Shown one piece after another: positions 45,701 through 55,699 of a DNA stretch of 64,000 nt. This DNA comes from Imbricaverruca yamaguchii (lineage: Eukaryota; Arthropoda; Thecostraca; Neoverrucidae), in contig JAOTOL010001477.1 in assembly GCA_034440575.1 (NCBI GenBank), positions 1 through 64,000 of the forward strand, read 5' to 3'. The position numbers and the translations under genes were made by a program. The notes beneath the pieces were generated by a model. That model saw nothing but the letters and a program-made list of their open reading frames with translations, was not told the origin of the DNA and did no database searches. Position 1 is the first letter of the stretch; every line of letters starts with the position of its first letter.

Positions 45701-48700
45701 GTGGTCTCCGACATTGCCAACCGCAGATTGGAGCCGTACTGAACGGGAAATGTGTTGGGGCAAGACAAGCGGCTCTACGGCGTGTCTGCGCCACCGTCAC
45801 TTAACGAGACAATGTGCGCTTAGTTCGAAGGGAACAAATATCCAAAGAAAACATTTGTTAGCCAGCTTAACGTGAGTTATGCTGAAAGGACTTTTGAGTG
45901 CTTAACAAAAACTCAGCGTTTCTTTATGCTGGTGCCTATTGAGTCTGCATGCCTGCCGAGTTTTATCTGTACATCACACACAACTTATTGAGTGTTCATC
46001 AACGTTTTAAAAATAAGAATCCATCTCTGAGAAGAAACAAATCGAAAGAGGTAATCAGCGTCTTGGGACAAGCATAAACACAACATGCTGGCAAAAACAG
46101 CAGCATGCCTACTCATCATCGGCTTTGAATGGTCGCTCGTCAGACCACTGGATTGCATGGTACTCAGACAAGGCATACTGACGAACAGATTAAATGCATC
46201 AACGTGGACTTGAGAACTCCACACCGGTGCACTGCACGTTTCACTGCAGGGTACACTTCGTAGCCACATGCAGCTTACGGGTCCCCAAGCCGTAATAATC
46301 AGTCCACACCGGGTGATTCAGACCTGACCTCGCCAGGTGCCGGCCGTCGCCTCGGCATCGCCACGGCCGCCGGCACGTACCCGGTCGCTGACGAGCAGCA
46401 GCATGACGAACTTCTGCGTGAGCACCCCGAGCGTGCGGTCGCCACGGTCGCGCGGCGTCAGACACTCGGCGTCGGCGGCCAGCGGCGTGCGTGGTGTGCG
46501 CGGCGTGCCGGGCGTGCCAGGCGCGGCGGCCCACAGCGGCAGCGCCGGCTCCGAGGCGCCGCGCACGAGCGACGGCACGCGTACCACGTCGGCCGCCTGC
46601 AGCGCCGCCTGCAGGTGCGACGGCAGGTCCAGCTGCAGCGCCAGCCCCTTCAGCTGGCCAAGCGTGGCCACCAGATCGCGCTGGCCGATCCACGAGTACC
46701 GGTTCTTCTCCAGCTGCGGCGCGGCCAGGGTGAGTCAGTCGGTACCCACTGCATTGCAGGGTGAGGACGACATCCAACTGACAGGTGAGAGACGGGAGCT
46801 TATTGGAGGAAGACAGGCCAGTATTTATGAACCATATGTCTAGGCAAAGAAAGTAAAATTGCAACGGAAAGAAAATTGTACTGTTGACGATGAGTTGCTG
46901 CTCATTTGAACTACAGGATGGAATACGGGCCAGGAGTGGATTTGTTGAATTTCAAACGAGCATATGAAAATTAGTTTGTGGTGGGCCGGCTGCACTGCGC
47001 TCAGAAAGCACTTCAGGATTTTGGGTTTCCCGGCTTGAGCACACACAAACACATACGCACACGCACACACACACATGCAGGCAGACACACCACGTACATT
47101 CACGAAATTAAACTTATTCTTGTACTGGGCAGCTGACCCATCCGAAAAATAATGAATCTTTTTCAAGTTCGGGACTATGCCTTTCACTTTCGGTACAATG
47201 TGCTGCAAGAATGTGTACACAGCGACGGTGTCATGCTTCAGTTCGTTTGATAACACGCAAAAACTGTGGCATTCAATCTTTCCAGCCTCTCGCCAATAAA
47301 CAACAAACGGATGAACGGTACACTGTGGTGCGTTCCAGTGATATGACTGAATTTCGTCTTGAACTACAAAAGTGTAGTTTTCTGAAAAATATAATATGAT
47401 CAGTGCTTCATGCTCAGGTAGCTGCTTTTTTAGATCGTCGAAATATTTGCTTTGATGCTGACTCGTGAAATGATGCCGAGTAAGTGTCACAATGGCGTCA
47501 GACAGTTTGTCAAGAAACTCGTCCATAGGAAGAACAATTTCGGTCAAAGTGCAACGATCCGTGCTTAGCCACCGACTAAATCTGACTTCGTCCACCAAGT
47601 CTGAGATTTCCGCTGCCTGCGCATTTAAAGTGTCGATCAAATATGACGTGACACCGTCCTGACCTGGACAGTTTTCACACTTTTGCAGCATACAGGCTTC
47701 CCTCCCGACATCACCAACCGCGTGCTTCAACAGGTCCTTGTAGGTAATGTCTTATAAGCCCAGAGACGCTAACATTAGCTTCACGTTCTGGTGATAGCAA
47801 CATACACAAACCGTATGAGTGCCGTTGCTTCCCAACAGGACACAGTGTTTGGGGCGGAGGCTGGCGAACTTCGAAAACCCAATGCGCGGGTTGCTACCGT
47901 TCTCTTTATGAAGTTGGTAAATTTCCTGCAAATTACCTAAAATCAAACGTTTCTGCTTCTTTACACCCCATTCTCATCTCTTACCGTCACATAGTCTTTT
48001 TTTCCATGACATTTTCTACTCACTTCGGGGCCAGGGGGGCTGTCACGTCTCCCATATCATCCTCCCGGGACGCGCGTCTCCTTTGTTGACATCCCACGCT
48101 CGGCTCCCCCTTCCCCTCCCCCTCCCCCCGGCAGGCGTATCGCGAGGCAGCGGCAGCGCGCGCACCGGTCCGGTAAGCGCAGCGCCCGCATTCACCGCAT
48201 TTGATTCGTCTTTCCAAGTCGATAACCACTTTTTTATTTATGTTTCTAGGGTAAAAAACTACGCTCTTTCATATGAAAGTGAGAAAAAATACGATATCGG
48301 AGGGGAAAATGTTTTTATTTCTTTTCAATTTTTTATTTGGCTAGAGTCGGCAAAAATTACGTAATGAAAGTTTAAATGGTGGCATAGTCATATTCTTCAA
48401 TGTTTTGTCTTCATTTTGACGTATAAATTTGTTCAGTTACTGAAAAATGACTCGGAGAAAATTAGCACCGAAGATAGTCATGTTAGTGCAAAATGAAAAA
48501 ATTATATAGTTCATAACTAGAAAACGGTAAACCTAAGAAACTTCAAAATGGCACAGGCGTGTTCAGCGATGCTGATAACCCTATAGAACCATTTTCATCA
48601 AAATCTGAGGTGTGATGGTGCAGGTCACATGTCGATTTGTCGTGGAATGGCCCGTACGCGGGAGATGTTATATTTTTCGGCACCCTTGTCGGTCTTATAC

Positions 48701-51420
48701 ACACACTTGCCCTCAGACTGCCAGCCATGGCACGCTGTGCACAAGGCGGGGCTGACCCGATATCCTGAAGACGGGGAACAGACGACCATCCCGCTAGCAT
48801 GGACCGAGGCCGTACACCCAGGGGGTGCCACCGGACCGAACGATCTGCTTTATGGTAAGCCAGGTCTATGAACCCGATGCCTCGAGAGTTATTCGGGCAG
48901 CGTTACTCCCATGGCATGGAGAACATGTCCAGAAATTGCTGTATACTGGGTAGGAGCCGAAGGGCAGTCGTCACCCATGCCACAATACGAGACCCAAGCT
49001 GAAGACCACCTAACATCAGCATGGCAACGAATGTATCCCGGCCAACCTCCAGATGCTGCGTGACGGCGGACCGCACGTCTGGATCAACCCGACCGCCGGA
49101 GGATCACCTGGGAGTCACCGAACCGTCAAACTCCCAAACTAGGTCACCAAACCTGAAGATGGTGCGACACGCACGACGGAAATGAAGCGCTCTCAGAAAA
49201 GGCACGAGCCTGAGATTGCGGCCATGATGATCTGGCGTTTAAGGGTGCGCCAATTACACGATATTTTGCACTAGTTGATGGTGACGATGGAAGTAAATCA
49301 CTCGAACCGACCGTTCAATTTAACATGAGCTTCACGGAGGCGCGCGACCTGGCGTCAAGAGAGCACGTGAAAGTAGCGACAGCACCCGGTATTCTCGCTG
49401 GAATAGTGAGATCAAGGGTGCGGTTTAAGCCCACGGCACCTGCTCTGAAGCAGCCATGCAGCGCGAGCTGCATCGGCCATGCCGCCGGAGGCTCCTTCGA
49501 CTACAGTGCATATGACACAGCCCGGCACCCACCCCACCCCCAAGTCAGGAACCAATGGATCTGCGTGCCGGAGAACCAATCGTCGCCAGGTACATCACGC
49601 TGACACTCAGAGATGACACCGTCACGCAGACGAGACACACCCACACTGCACCTGATGGAACTGACAGAAATCGGGACTCAACTGATCTGTTGAGACTATC
49701 AATCAAGCCCGACGAAAACGACGATGGAGCGGGCCATCCGGTCACGGTACAAGCACAGGGACAGTAGTGCGAGACAGCAAACGCCTGGACACCCCAGCGT
49801 GACATGCACACCTGGCGTTGGAAGACAAATTAAACTAGGGTGGGTAGCATCGTGGATGACTGATATCGAGGAAGACCATTCTCACCTCGTCGAGACGTCG
49901 CGCTTGTGCCATTTCTCTATCCAAGGCACAAAGAACCAAATTACGTCAGACCAGGAGCGTGAACCACCCCGTCCTCCATGTGGCCCGTTTACAGATGCCC
50001 AGCAGACTTAGGGATCCCCCCCCCCCCTCCTGACGTAATGGACAGATCTGGATGGGTCGATGAGAAGAGCTTTCTCCTTCAGCAGTGAAGGAGAAGCACT
50101 GCAAGTCAGTTAAGTCTGCAATCCAATCAAATGTCCCAGTGCGGGACATTTGGATGGATTCCAGCCAATTCGATCAGAACTGCAGATGATTGGAATGTAC
50201 ACCGGTAATTTCCGTCATCACGACAGTGATTTAGTGCGATTGGTGACACTGTATGGAAACAAAATGTTCCAATTAGCAATGATAGCAGTCGTTCGGTACG
50301 TTTAAAGCTCTGCAACCAGTACTCCGCCAGTTTAAAGCGTTCAGCATTCCCAGAACGTTGCCTACCAGATGACACCACAAACCACGTGGCACATACTTAC
50401 CGACTAAGTTTATGCTTGGGATGCTAGGGATGAGCAGTTAGGGATGAGCAGTTAGGGGTCAGCAGTTAGGGATGGGCAGTTATGGATGGGCAGTTATGGA
50501 TGAGCAGCTAGGGATGAGCAGCTAGGGATGAGCAGTTAGGGATGAGCAGCTAGGGATGAGCAATTAGGGATGAGCAGTTACGGATGAGCAGCTAGGGATG
50601 CAGTTAGGGATGAGCAGTTAGGGATGACCAGTTAGGTTGGTTGGTTATCAGAGTTTATGGGCGCATCGACTACATCGGTCATGCAGCACCCATGATTAGC
50701 AGTTAGGGATGAGCAGTTAGGGATGAGCAGTTAGGATGAGCAGTTAGGGATGAGCAGTTAGGGATGAGCAGTTAGGGATGAGCAGTTAGGGATGAGCAGT
50801 TAGGGATGAGCAGTTAGGGATGAGCAATTGGGAATGAGCAGTTAGGGATGAGCAGTTAGGGATGAGCAGTTAGGGATGAGCAGTTAGGGATGAGCAGTTA
50901 GGGATGAGCAGTTGGGTTGGCTGGTTATCGGAGTTTAGGGGCGCATCGACTACATCGGCAGCACCCATGATGCAGCGCCCATGATGAGCAGTTAGGGATG
51001 AGCAGCTATATCTGCCACTCGACATTTCATGATCGAATGCATGGCATTATGTTAACGTAGGCCTCCGCTACGTGTCAATATCCAACATATTAATGATATG
51101 AATGATCTTACATGTTCAATGCTTCCTCTGAGTGGATTATCAGTAAACAGCCTGACATTGGTGAGAGCAACATCAGGAATGGAATTAGCTTGGATGAGCT
51201 AAGTATGCCTTACCTTAATGGAGAAATGCAGACTTTCAAGTACGTTTACTATGTCATAGATTCTTCTTCGTTCCGTGCCAAGCATAATTGCAGTCTCGTC
51301 TAGGGGAAGGAACATCTGAATATTGTTTTCAACTTCTAATGGGTATATTTCTAGGAACCTGAAAGGAAGACCAACTGTCATCATTATGTTCTGTCAAGCA
51401 CTGCATGTATGCATGCATGA

Positions 51421-51459
<39 letters not shown>

Positions 51460-51465
51460 CATATA

Positions 51466-51522
<57 letters not shown>

Positions 51523-51538
51523 TATATGTATATATGTT

Positions 51539-51594
<56 letters not shown>

Positions 51595-53614
51595 GTGTGT
51601 GTGCTCATATATGTGGAATAATAGCAAAGAATGACACATTTTTCATCAGAAAAACGTTAGTATACATTCAATATTTTGATTAGATTATGAACAAAAATGA
51701 CATAAGACGTTAACCCAGACCAAACATAGAAAGCGTGCCATATCAATAAGTTCAACAGAAGTTGCTCAAAGCTGAACCAACAGCAAGCCAAATGTAAATA
51801 CAATATTAAGGACAATAACCTAGCAAGCCTACAAAAACGTGAGGCAGCCTGGGAGTGGATGATGAACTCTATTTGAAACACCCTAAAGCCCAAATAACTA
51901 ACCAACTAACGAAGCAACCCGTTTAACACCAGCACCGGAAGAGTGGGGGGGGGGGCTGAATCTGCACACCCCAACCATTTTCGACGATATCCCATAAACG
52001 AGCGGAGGTATGATGATCAAATGCGCCTGTTCCAAATTTACAAGCGTATCGCATTCAAGAGCAACTGTTGAAATCCGTTGGGAAACATAGGAACTGTGAG
52101 AGTGCAAAGTCGATGGAAAGCTGTCGGCCGGCCGCCACAAAGGCTTCGTCGGCGCGACTGTGTGGTGGCGGCGCGCTCCGGCCAATCGGTTGATTTCAAC
52201 TCAACCCTGAAATCTCATTTGACCTAGGATGGTAAAACTTATACTGCATACCTCACGACAGCTGTAATCTCCCCTCTAAATTTTGAGCTTTTAGTTTCAG
52301 TAGTTTCAGAACTATAAGGAAGGGGCAGAATCCGGTTTGCGTTATGCGAGAGGTCCTTCGGTGCGCGTGCTAAGTGGTTTCGTAAGCATAGGTACTGCCC
52401 CGTTTTTTCAAAGCAAATCGGTGATTACTTGGCACATAAGACGGAGAGAGACTTCTCTTTTCTTGTCCCGGGCTTCGGCGTGGGCACTGGCGTTTGTGGG
52501 AATGCCGCTCCTTGCCGCCTGTCGACGGCGGACATGGGAAACACATCGCTGGCGTGCTTCTTCCAGCGCAACTTGGGCGTCATCGATGTCTTGTTCAGCC
52601 TGGCCGCGTCTGCCGGCCTGACCTGGCTGATCGGGGTGTCGAACACGCTGTGGTACTGCTGCACGGGCGTGGTCAGCTGGTCAGCAGAGACGACCGCCGG
52701 CGAGCCGTCCTCGCCCCGCGGCGTGAGCGGCAGCTGCTGCGCCACGTCATCCTGCAGTACGGGAGTCGTCTGCAGCCGAGGGTCGTGGGAGCGGACACTT
52801 CCGCCGCTGGCCGGCGCGCAGGAGAACAGCGACTTGCGCAGGCTGGCACCCGGGTGCTGCTCGGCGGCGATGTTGGTGAGCAGCTTCAGGTTGGTCATGG
52901 GTGTGGGCGGCGAGACAGCGGGAATAGACGGCCGATCGCTCGACCGGCGACCCTCACGCTGCCACTCTGGTGTGGCACTGACGTTGGTCAGGTCAACCAT
53001 CGGCCGCCGCTTGGGCTGCGGCGGAGTCTGTGGCACGCCCTTCACCGCCTGACCTGCAGACATAAAATTAAGTTCCAACAAAGCATCTGACTTCAAGTCT
53101 TAAGAATGTTATTAAAACTGTTTGACCCTGTAGCTGATGACAGTGTGGGTGACTGCCAAACACGTTTGCACCCATATTGTGCCATCCCCAAAGGTCATAG
53201 TGTAAAATCCAATAGGCATGACCATATGATGATACTGACCTACTAACATCAGAATAATTTGCATACCATGAGTCACTCGCATGTCACTGCAATTGTTATC
53301 AGACACTGTGCAAGGTTGTTTCACAAATCCAGGCCAAAATACATGTTAGACTTGAACAAAATTCAGCCAGTTACATCTGCACATATTAAAACATCAGAAA
53401 GTTGAGTGTATGGTGAAATTGGCAGAACCCCCATACATAGATCTCCCTGACATGACATGCTGATGTACCAGTTCATGCATACAGAAACAGAGAGGAAAAA
53501 CAAAATAAACAAACTACTAGGTGAAATTGCTAGATGCACACATGGTGCCACATCCTCAACTGACTTGCATTGCTTACCTAGTAATGACATGGACACACTG
53601 AGTAGTGCATCCAT
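32413..53614 (-). CDS. E2F8: Atypical E2F transcription factor, E2F7/E2F8 class (seven exons proposed)
   Basis: Exons on the minus strand are 53614-53578, 53053-52429, 51358-51214, 46713-46381, 45678-45465, 35076-34598 and 32571-32413. All joins are in phase (1, 2, 0, 0, 1, 0), giving about 663 codons. Two winged-helix DNA-binding domains mark an atypical E2F that acts as a DP-independent repressor of cell-cycle genes in the nucleus. Domain 1 runs [48 protein letters not shown]. Domain 2 runs [48 protein letters not shown]. The first exon and the last two are weaker. Vertebrate E2F7/8 are about 870-910 aa, so C-terminal exons may be missing. E2F7 and E2F8 are vertebrate paralogues, so the symbol is approximate. 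Introns 3 and 5 are full of mobile DNA. Confidence 0.93.
33688..33790. repeat. (TA)n/(TG)n compound microsatellite
   Basis: A TA run is followed by TGTGTG and CGCG mixtures to about 33780. Confidence 0.95.
34040..34440. repeat. Dispersed repeat copy 1 (GATCGACATC family)
   Basis: Blocks ATGATCGACATCCTGTTTCT, GTGTTTATGAAGAC, TTGGCTCACAATTTT and GAAGTTCGACATCCT recur in the same order in the copy at 36270-36700. Both lie in E2F7/8 introns. Confidence 0.55.
34598..35076 (-). CDS. E2F8: E2F7/8 probable C-terminal exon
   Basis: The minus-strand exon starts AG after CCCGCCGCAG, which completes a GAG codon with the previous exon's G, and ends GAGCAG|GTAGGA. It reads [20 protein letters not shown], then a Lys/Arg segment ([20 protein letters not shown]), a [12 protein letters not shown] block and [16 protein letters not shown]. 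Length is 479 bases with very high GC and no stop. The SL-x(n)-E-x-x-R segment is weakly like the region after domain 2 of vertebrate E2F8. An acceptor at 35109 (CCTGTGAG) is possible but out of phase with exon 5. Confidence 0.6.
35600..35720. mobile_element. Possible DNA-transposon terminus (CACTGACGGATCC)
   Basis: CACTGACGGATCCAAAGG with an adjoining G/C homopolymer zone resembles, in inverted orientation, CACTGGCGGATCTAGCCCAC read on the minus strand at 40757. Such CACTGGCGGATC ends are common on hAT-like non-autonomous elements. Confidence 0.4.
36270..36720. repeat. Dispersed repeat copy 2 (GATCGACATC family)
   Basis: A diverged copy of the repeat at 34040-34440, sharing CTATCGACATCTTGCTTCTT, GTGTTTGTGAAGTC, ATTGGCTCAAAATTG and CAAGATCGACATCTT in the same order. 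Confidence 0.55.
36740..37320 (-). repeat. GGTTAGG-type dispersed repeat, inverted copy
   Basis: Contains TTTGGTTAGGTTG, AGGTTAGGCTAGGTTAGG and a block complementary to TTTTCAGTTTGTGAGCAAAG at 38886. Sequences match the region 38510-38935 in inverse order. Confidence 0.5.
37507..38496 (+). mobile_element. TTAA-flanked non-autonomous element, copy 1
   Basis: TTAA at 37507 and 38493 flank about 982 bases that begin GACGCGCCCTGGAG and end CCTGATCGCGTG, decayed terminal inverted repeats of the consensus CACGCGCCCTGGAGG. It has no coding capacity. The interior is conserved among all four copies, including TTGGCAAAAGGGAAGTGTTC, AGGTCAAGTCAGGTCAAG and TGACCTCATTTGACCTTG. Confidence 0.85.
38510..38935 (+). 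repeat. GGTTAGG-type dispersed repeat
   Basis: Contains GGTTAGGCTTGGTTCAAC, GTTTAGGTTAGG and CCACTTACTTTCTGTGCC, and is related to 18480-19150 and, inverted, to 36740-37320. Confidence 0.5.
38977..39965 (-). mobile_element. TTAA-flanked non-autonomous element, copy 2 (inverted)
   Basis: The full-length family is read on the minus strand. The right end AGGGCGCGTGCTAA (39953-39965) is the 5' end and ACACGTGCACTGAAGG (38981) the 3' end. Flanks have decayed from TTAA to CTAA. Confidence 0.85.
40620..40760 (-). mobile_element. Possible DNA-transposon terminus
   Basis: On the minus strand it opens CACTGGCGGATCTAGCCCAC followed by a G run and GCATGAAGGTTGGGATGG. It pairs by type with the terminus at 35600. 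Confidence 0.4.
40960..41370. repeat. Degenerate 30-38-bp minisatellite (CACATCACACGTGTCACC)
   Basis: Two exact 30-base copies of CACATCACACGTGTCACC plus ATCCTTCTGAAA occupy 41041-41100. Diverged units with CACTGGCACATGACACA and GTCCCACA continue to 41370. Confidence 0.8.
41371..42371. other. E2F7/8 intron 5, unassigned stretch
   Basis: No exon or repeat recognised. ORFs here are short, with no family motif. Confidence 0.4.
42372..42741 (+). mobile_element. TTAA-flanked element, copy 3 (truncated)
   Basis: Starts TTAACACGTGCCCTGGAAGG and matches copy 1 for about 365 bases, then stops at GACAGGTTAA, where copy 4 begins. It holds the cleanest hormone-receptor-like block: AGGTCA at 42700, 42709 and 42719. 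Confidence 0.85.
42738..43706 (+). mobile_element. TTAA-flanked element, copy 4
   Basis: TTAACACACGCCCTGGAGGG at the left and CCTCCAGGGCGCGTGTTAA at the right are near-perfect inverted ends with TTAA on both sides. The interior aligns along its length with copies 1 and 2. Confidence 0.88.
44089..45519 (-). repeat. 66-bp minisatellite, 22 copies, derived from the E2F7/8 exon 5 end and its 5' splice site
   Basis: Every unit on the minus strand reads CGGCGGCCCGCCTTCTGCTA, CACGGGCCCCGCTGTGGAGG, CTATCGCGGTGGACCGG, then GGTGAGTGT. The copy nearest 45519 is the genuine end of the exon encoding [11 protein letters not shown], and its donor is GGG|GTGAGT at 45464. Twenty-one further units follow, each with the same donor. 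Copies differ by a few substitutions (CGTGTAGCA or CGTGTGGCA). One unit near 44990-45050 has extra bases that shift frame. The 66-base period equals 22 codons, so the array stays open as [17 protein letters not shown] repeats. Confidence 0.95.
45465..45678 (-). CDS. E2F8: E2F7/8 exon 5, second DNA-binding domain
   Basis: Begins after GTCGGCTCACAG with [17 protein letters not shown] and carries [19 protein letters not shown] and [10 protein letters not shown], the recognition helix and last strand of the second winged helix. It ends GGACCGGG|GTGAGT in phase 1. The acceptor chosen gives the spacing of the family between FVMLLLVS and the helix. An alternative acceptor at 45664 would delete five codons. 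Confidence 0.93.
46381..46713 (-). CDS. E2F8: E2F7/8 exon 4, end of domain 1, linker and start of domain 2
   Basis: After CGCGCCGCAG it reads [19 protein letters not shown] (last strand of domain 1), an Ala/Pro-rich linker with repeated TPGTPRTP, and [20 protein letters not shown] (first helix of domain 2). It ends GACCGG|GTACGT. It is 333 bases, phase 0 at both ends. Confidence 0.94.
47098..48015 (-). pseudogene. Broken transposase-like gene (HYFSDG-AAQYKN family) in E2F7/8 intron 3
   Basis: The minus strand reads [15 protein letters not shown], then after a one-base shift near 47968 [54 protein letters not shown], an in-frame TAA at 47752-47754, [31 protein letters not shown] and [18 protein letters not shown]. 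These are blocks of a widespread, poorly named family of long cysteine-containing proteins in invertebrate genomes that behaves like mobile DNA. The DGSAAQYKN segment is its hallmark. A donor (GAAT|GTACGT) ends the exon at 47098. The frameshift and stop mean it is not functional as read. The superfamily assignment is open. Confidence 0.75.
48016..50400. other. E2F7/8 intron 3, unassigned
   Basis: GC-rich patches at 48050-48200 and 48600-49600 give ORFs of 70-95 codons on both strands. One minus-strand frame near 48700 is Cys-rich ([17 protein letters not shown]) and may be a fragment of mobile DNA. I recognise no family. Confidence 0.35.
50415..51006 (+). repeat. 14-bp minisatellite (GATGAGCAGTTAGG)n with two embedded retroposon tails
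   Basis: About thirty-five units of GATGAGCAGTTAGG and close variants. The array is interrupted at 50635-50693 and 50914-50982 by two related copies of TTGGTTGGTTATC-GAGTTTA, GGGCGCATCGACTACATCGG, the short retroposon tail family. Confidence 0.92.
51214..51358 (-). CDS. E2F8: E2F7/8 exon 3, first DNA-binding domain core
   Basis: Starts G after CTTCCTTTCAG, completing the Lys codon of the previous exon, and encodes [20 protein letters not shown] and [20 protein letters not shown], ending AAG|GTAAGG. RRRIYD is the DNA-contacting motif of E2F winged helices. Confidence 0.96.
51421..51592. repeat. Long (TA)n microsatellite
   Basis: TA runs with a few CATA and AAATAT interruptions, next to the E2F7/8 exon 3 acceptor. 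Confidence 0.95.
51876..51907 (-). mobile_element. Short retroposon tail copy
   Basis: CACCCTAAAGCCCAAATAAC followed by TAACCAACTAAC, nearly identical to 7705-7738. Confidence 0.5.
52429..53053 (-). CDS. E2F8: E2F7/8 exon 2, N-terminal region
   Basis: After TTATGTCTGCAG it reads [28 protein letters not shown] (a motif also seen N-terminal to domain 1 in vertebrate E2F8), several TP-rich segments that are candidate phosphorylation sites, and [12 protein letters not shown]. It ends GCCAA|GTAATC in phase 2. An ATG at 53063-53061, two codons before the acceptor, could be an alternative start if the upstream exon is wrong. Confidence 0.9.
53578..53614 (-). CDS. E2F8: E2F7/8 candidate first coding exon
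   Basis: ATG at 53614 reads [12 protein letters not shown] and ends CTAG|GTAAGC in phase 1, exactly the phase needed by the exon at 53053. The sequence has no family motif. The evidence is the strong donor, the phase and the position. Confidence 0.4.
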
Positions 53615-53699
53615 TTTGTTGGAATAAATATTAGTGCTTCTTGATACAAATCTGTAGAAGTCCACAACATGAATCAGGAACATACAAACATATCAGCAT

Positions 53700-54558
53700 G
53701 GCATAGAAACAACAGTATCAGTATGTGTAAGCATAAAGCCAACAGTTTTTAACATGACAAGTTAGATGGATGCCATAAAAGCATTATTTTGACTGATAAA
53801 GATGCTCTATCTGGGTGCTTGATATCAATGGCTCAGCTAGTTTTGCATGCATTGGATGTCTCAGTGAACAACAGCCTTCATTCAACTACCAACATTGGAC
53901 ATGACATAACTTTAACAAGCAGGCTTTTAGGTGAATGTACTGCTGTAATTGTGCACCTTTATATGAATATTATCACATACAAAGCCACAATTGATATTTT
54001 GAACATGTATTATCAAAAAAAGCAGAGAAAATGAGCCACAACAAAAATTATGGCTGCACAAATATCATGAAATTAGTGTTCAGGAGAATGATGAGCATGG
54101 CACAGGAGGATAAATGAATGACCTACCTAATTGTATGCCAATGTCTATTTCTGATATAAGTGGATAACTACAACTCAACTCATTGCAAGCCATTTCTATG
54201 TTGATGTAAAACCATGCTGATAGCACAAGGTATGCCTGACATAACTAATTTGGGGATAGGCAGACAAGAGGGGTAAATGAGCAAGGTATTTAACTGAGAT
54301 GAAAAATATGCCAACCATATTAACAAATTATTTCATTTAATCACAAGGATGAAGAAATGCAATCAGGAGGGACCAATCATATTTCAGGCATATGTAGGCT
54401 GGCAATATTTGCATTCACAAGAAAAAACCTCAGCAAAAACAGAAATGTCTTATGTTGGATTGGGAGTTCAAGCAACACCATATGTTTGAAATGTTAGTTG
54501 AATCTTGATGGGTACAAGATGAATGAAATGTTTAGTTTCAGATCAAACTCCTAAAGGA
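53700..54558. other. AT-rich stretch, nothing recognised
   Basis: No exon or repeat that I can support upstream of the E2F7/8 candidate first exon. Confidence 0.4.
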
Positions 54559-54616
54559 TTGATTGATTATTTGGGCTTAGGGATGCATCAACTGCTACTG
54601 GTTATGTAGTACCCAT
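54559..54616 (+). mobile_element. Short retroposon tail copy, sense orientation
   Basis: TTGATTGATTATTTGGGCTT, AGGGATGCATCAACTGCTAC and TTATGTAGTACCCAT match the family described at 3110. Confidence 0.55.
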
Positions 54617-54849
54617 AAACTTTTTGATGAGTTTCAGATCAAACCTACCAACATATCAGTGCTTCTGAGCATTAACTCCAAAGGCAAATTTAGGGGAAAC
54701 AAATAGCATACACACATATGAACACAAATATGTATCAAAGTAGGTTACTACTTATGCTCACATACACTAATCATATATACACATACATAGGTACCTAGGT
54801 AGGAATGTGGGCCCCTACTTATGGGTAATATTCCATTTTATGGTAACTA

Positions 54850-55140
54850 TGAGACAAGTTCTACATACATTTTATCTCCATGGAGTATACAAATGGGTTA
54901 GGATTTGTTGTGTTGAGTTGGTTTTTGTTCCAAGCTATAAAACATATTTTTAATGTTTAAAATATGGTTGTTTTCTTCAAAAACAGCTAAGTCTAGGCTA
55001 GGTTAGATTAGGTTTCTTCATTTAAAATGTTTCAGACAATTGTCTGAACATTTTTCATTCTTTGGATAAAAAATATGCATGGAACATTAGGCTAGGCTAT
55101 GCTAGGTATGCAACATTATATTTCTTTATTTTGAATATTA
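54850..55140. repeat. GGTTAGG-type dispersed repeat
   Basis: GGCTAGGTTAGATTAGGTTT, TTAGGCTAGGCTATGC and GTTCTACATACATTTTATC relate it to 36740-37320 and 38510-38935. Confidence 0.4.
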
Positions 55141-55623
55141 TTTTGTTATTACACAGATCCATGCCTCTTACTGGTGATGCACATCATGCCATGCACACAG
55201 TGATCACACAGTGCATGCACATACACTGAAAAGTCATTTAAAACAGGCAAAAATGACAATGCTGCAAGTGTAATGCAGTGCACATACCCTAGGTAATTTC
55301 CTACTTAGATATGCATTCAAACTAATTAATTTGAAGATGCAAGGCTCTGATAAAAAAGCTGGTGTACATACTCATACAGCTCAGTATAAATGCTTACAAG
55401 ACAATTAATTTCTTCCATTTAGAAGTCTCTGCAAGTCAACTGTGCCTTATGGTTGTTGGTACAGGCCAGGCAACACCAAGCAGAGACGTTGGGAATGACA
55501 TATAGATTTGTTTGTCCTTTGTTATACGATATAGATCATTCTGGAAAAACATGCGAAGTTCTTTTTACGAGGGAAAATTGATGCACCAACCTCCCATTAG
55601 TCCATAGCACAACCAGTGAATGA

Positions 55624-55660
55624 TTTGGCGGGGGACGCTACTTTTTTAAACTGGCGCGCG
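55624..55660. promoter_or_regulatory. Paired E2F-type sites, candidate E2F7/8 promoter
   Basis: TTTGGCGGG at 55624-55632 matches the E2F consensus TTTSGCGS. GGCGCGCG at 55653-55660 is a second E2F-like core. They sit in a small GC island in otherwise AT-rich DNA about 2 kb upstream of the proposed first E2F7/8 exon. E2F7/8 genes are themselves E2F targets in animals. Confidence 0.4.
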
Positions 55661-55699
55661 CTGCCGGAACTTGAGTGCATAAGAGCATTCTGATTTCGT

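Noticed and set aside
50415..51006. TTAGGG-containing array as a telomeric or interstitial telomere repeat
   Set aside because: The period is 14 bases (GATGAGCAGTTAGG), not 5 or 6. The TTAGGG string is incidental.
52429..53090. Plus-strand ORFs of about 200 codons opposite E2F7/8 exon 2
   Set aside because: The minus strand encodes the conserved [11 protein letters not shown] end and phase-matched splice sites. The plus frames show no family motif.
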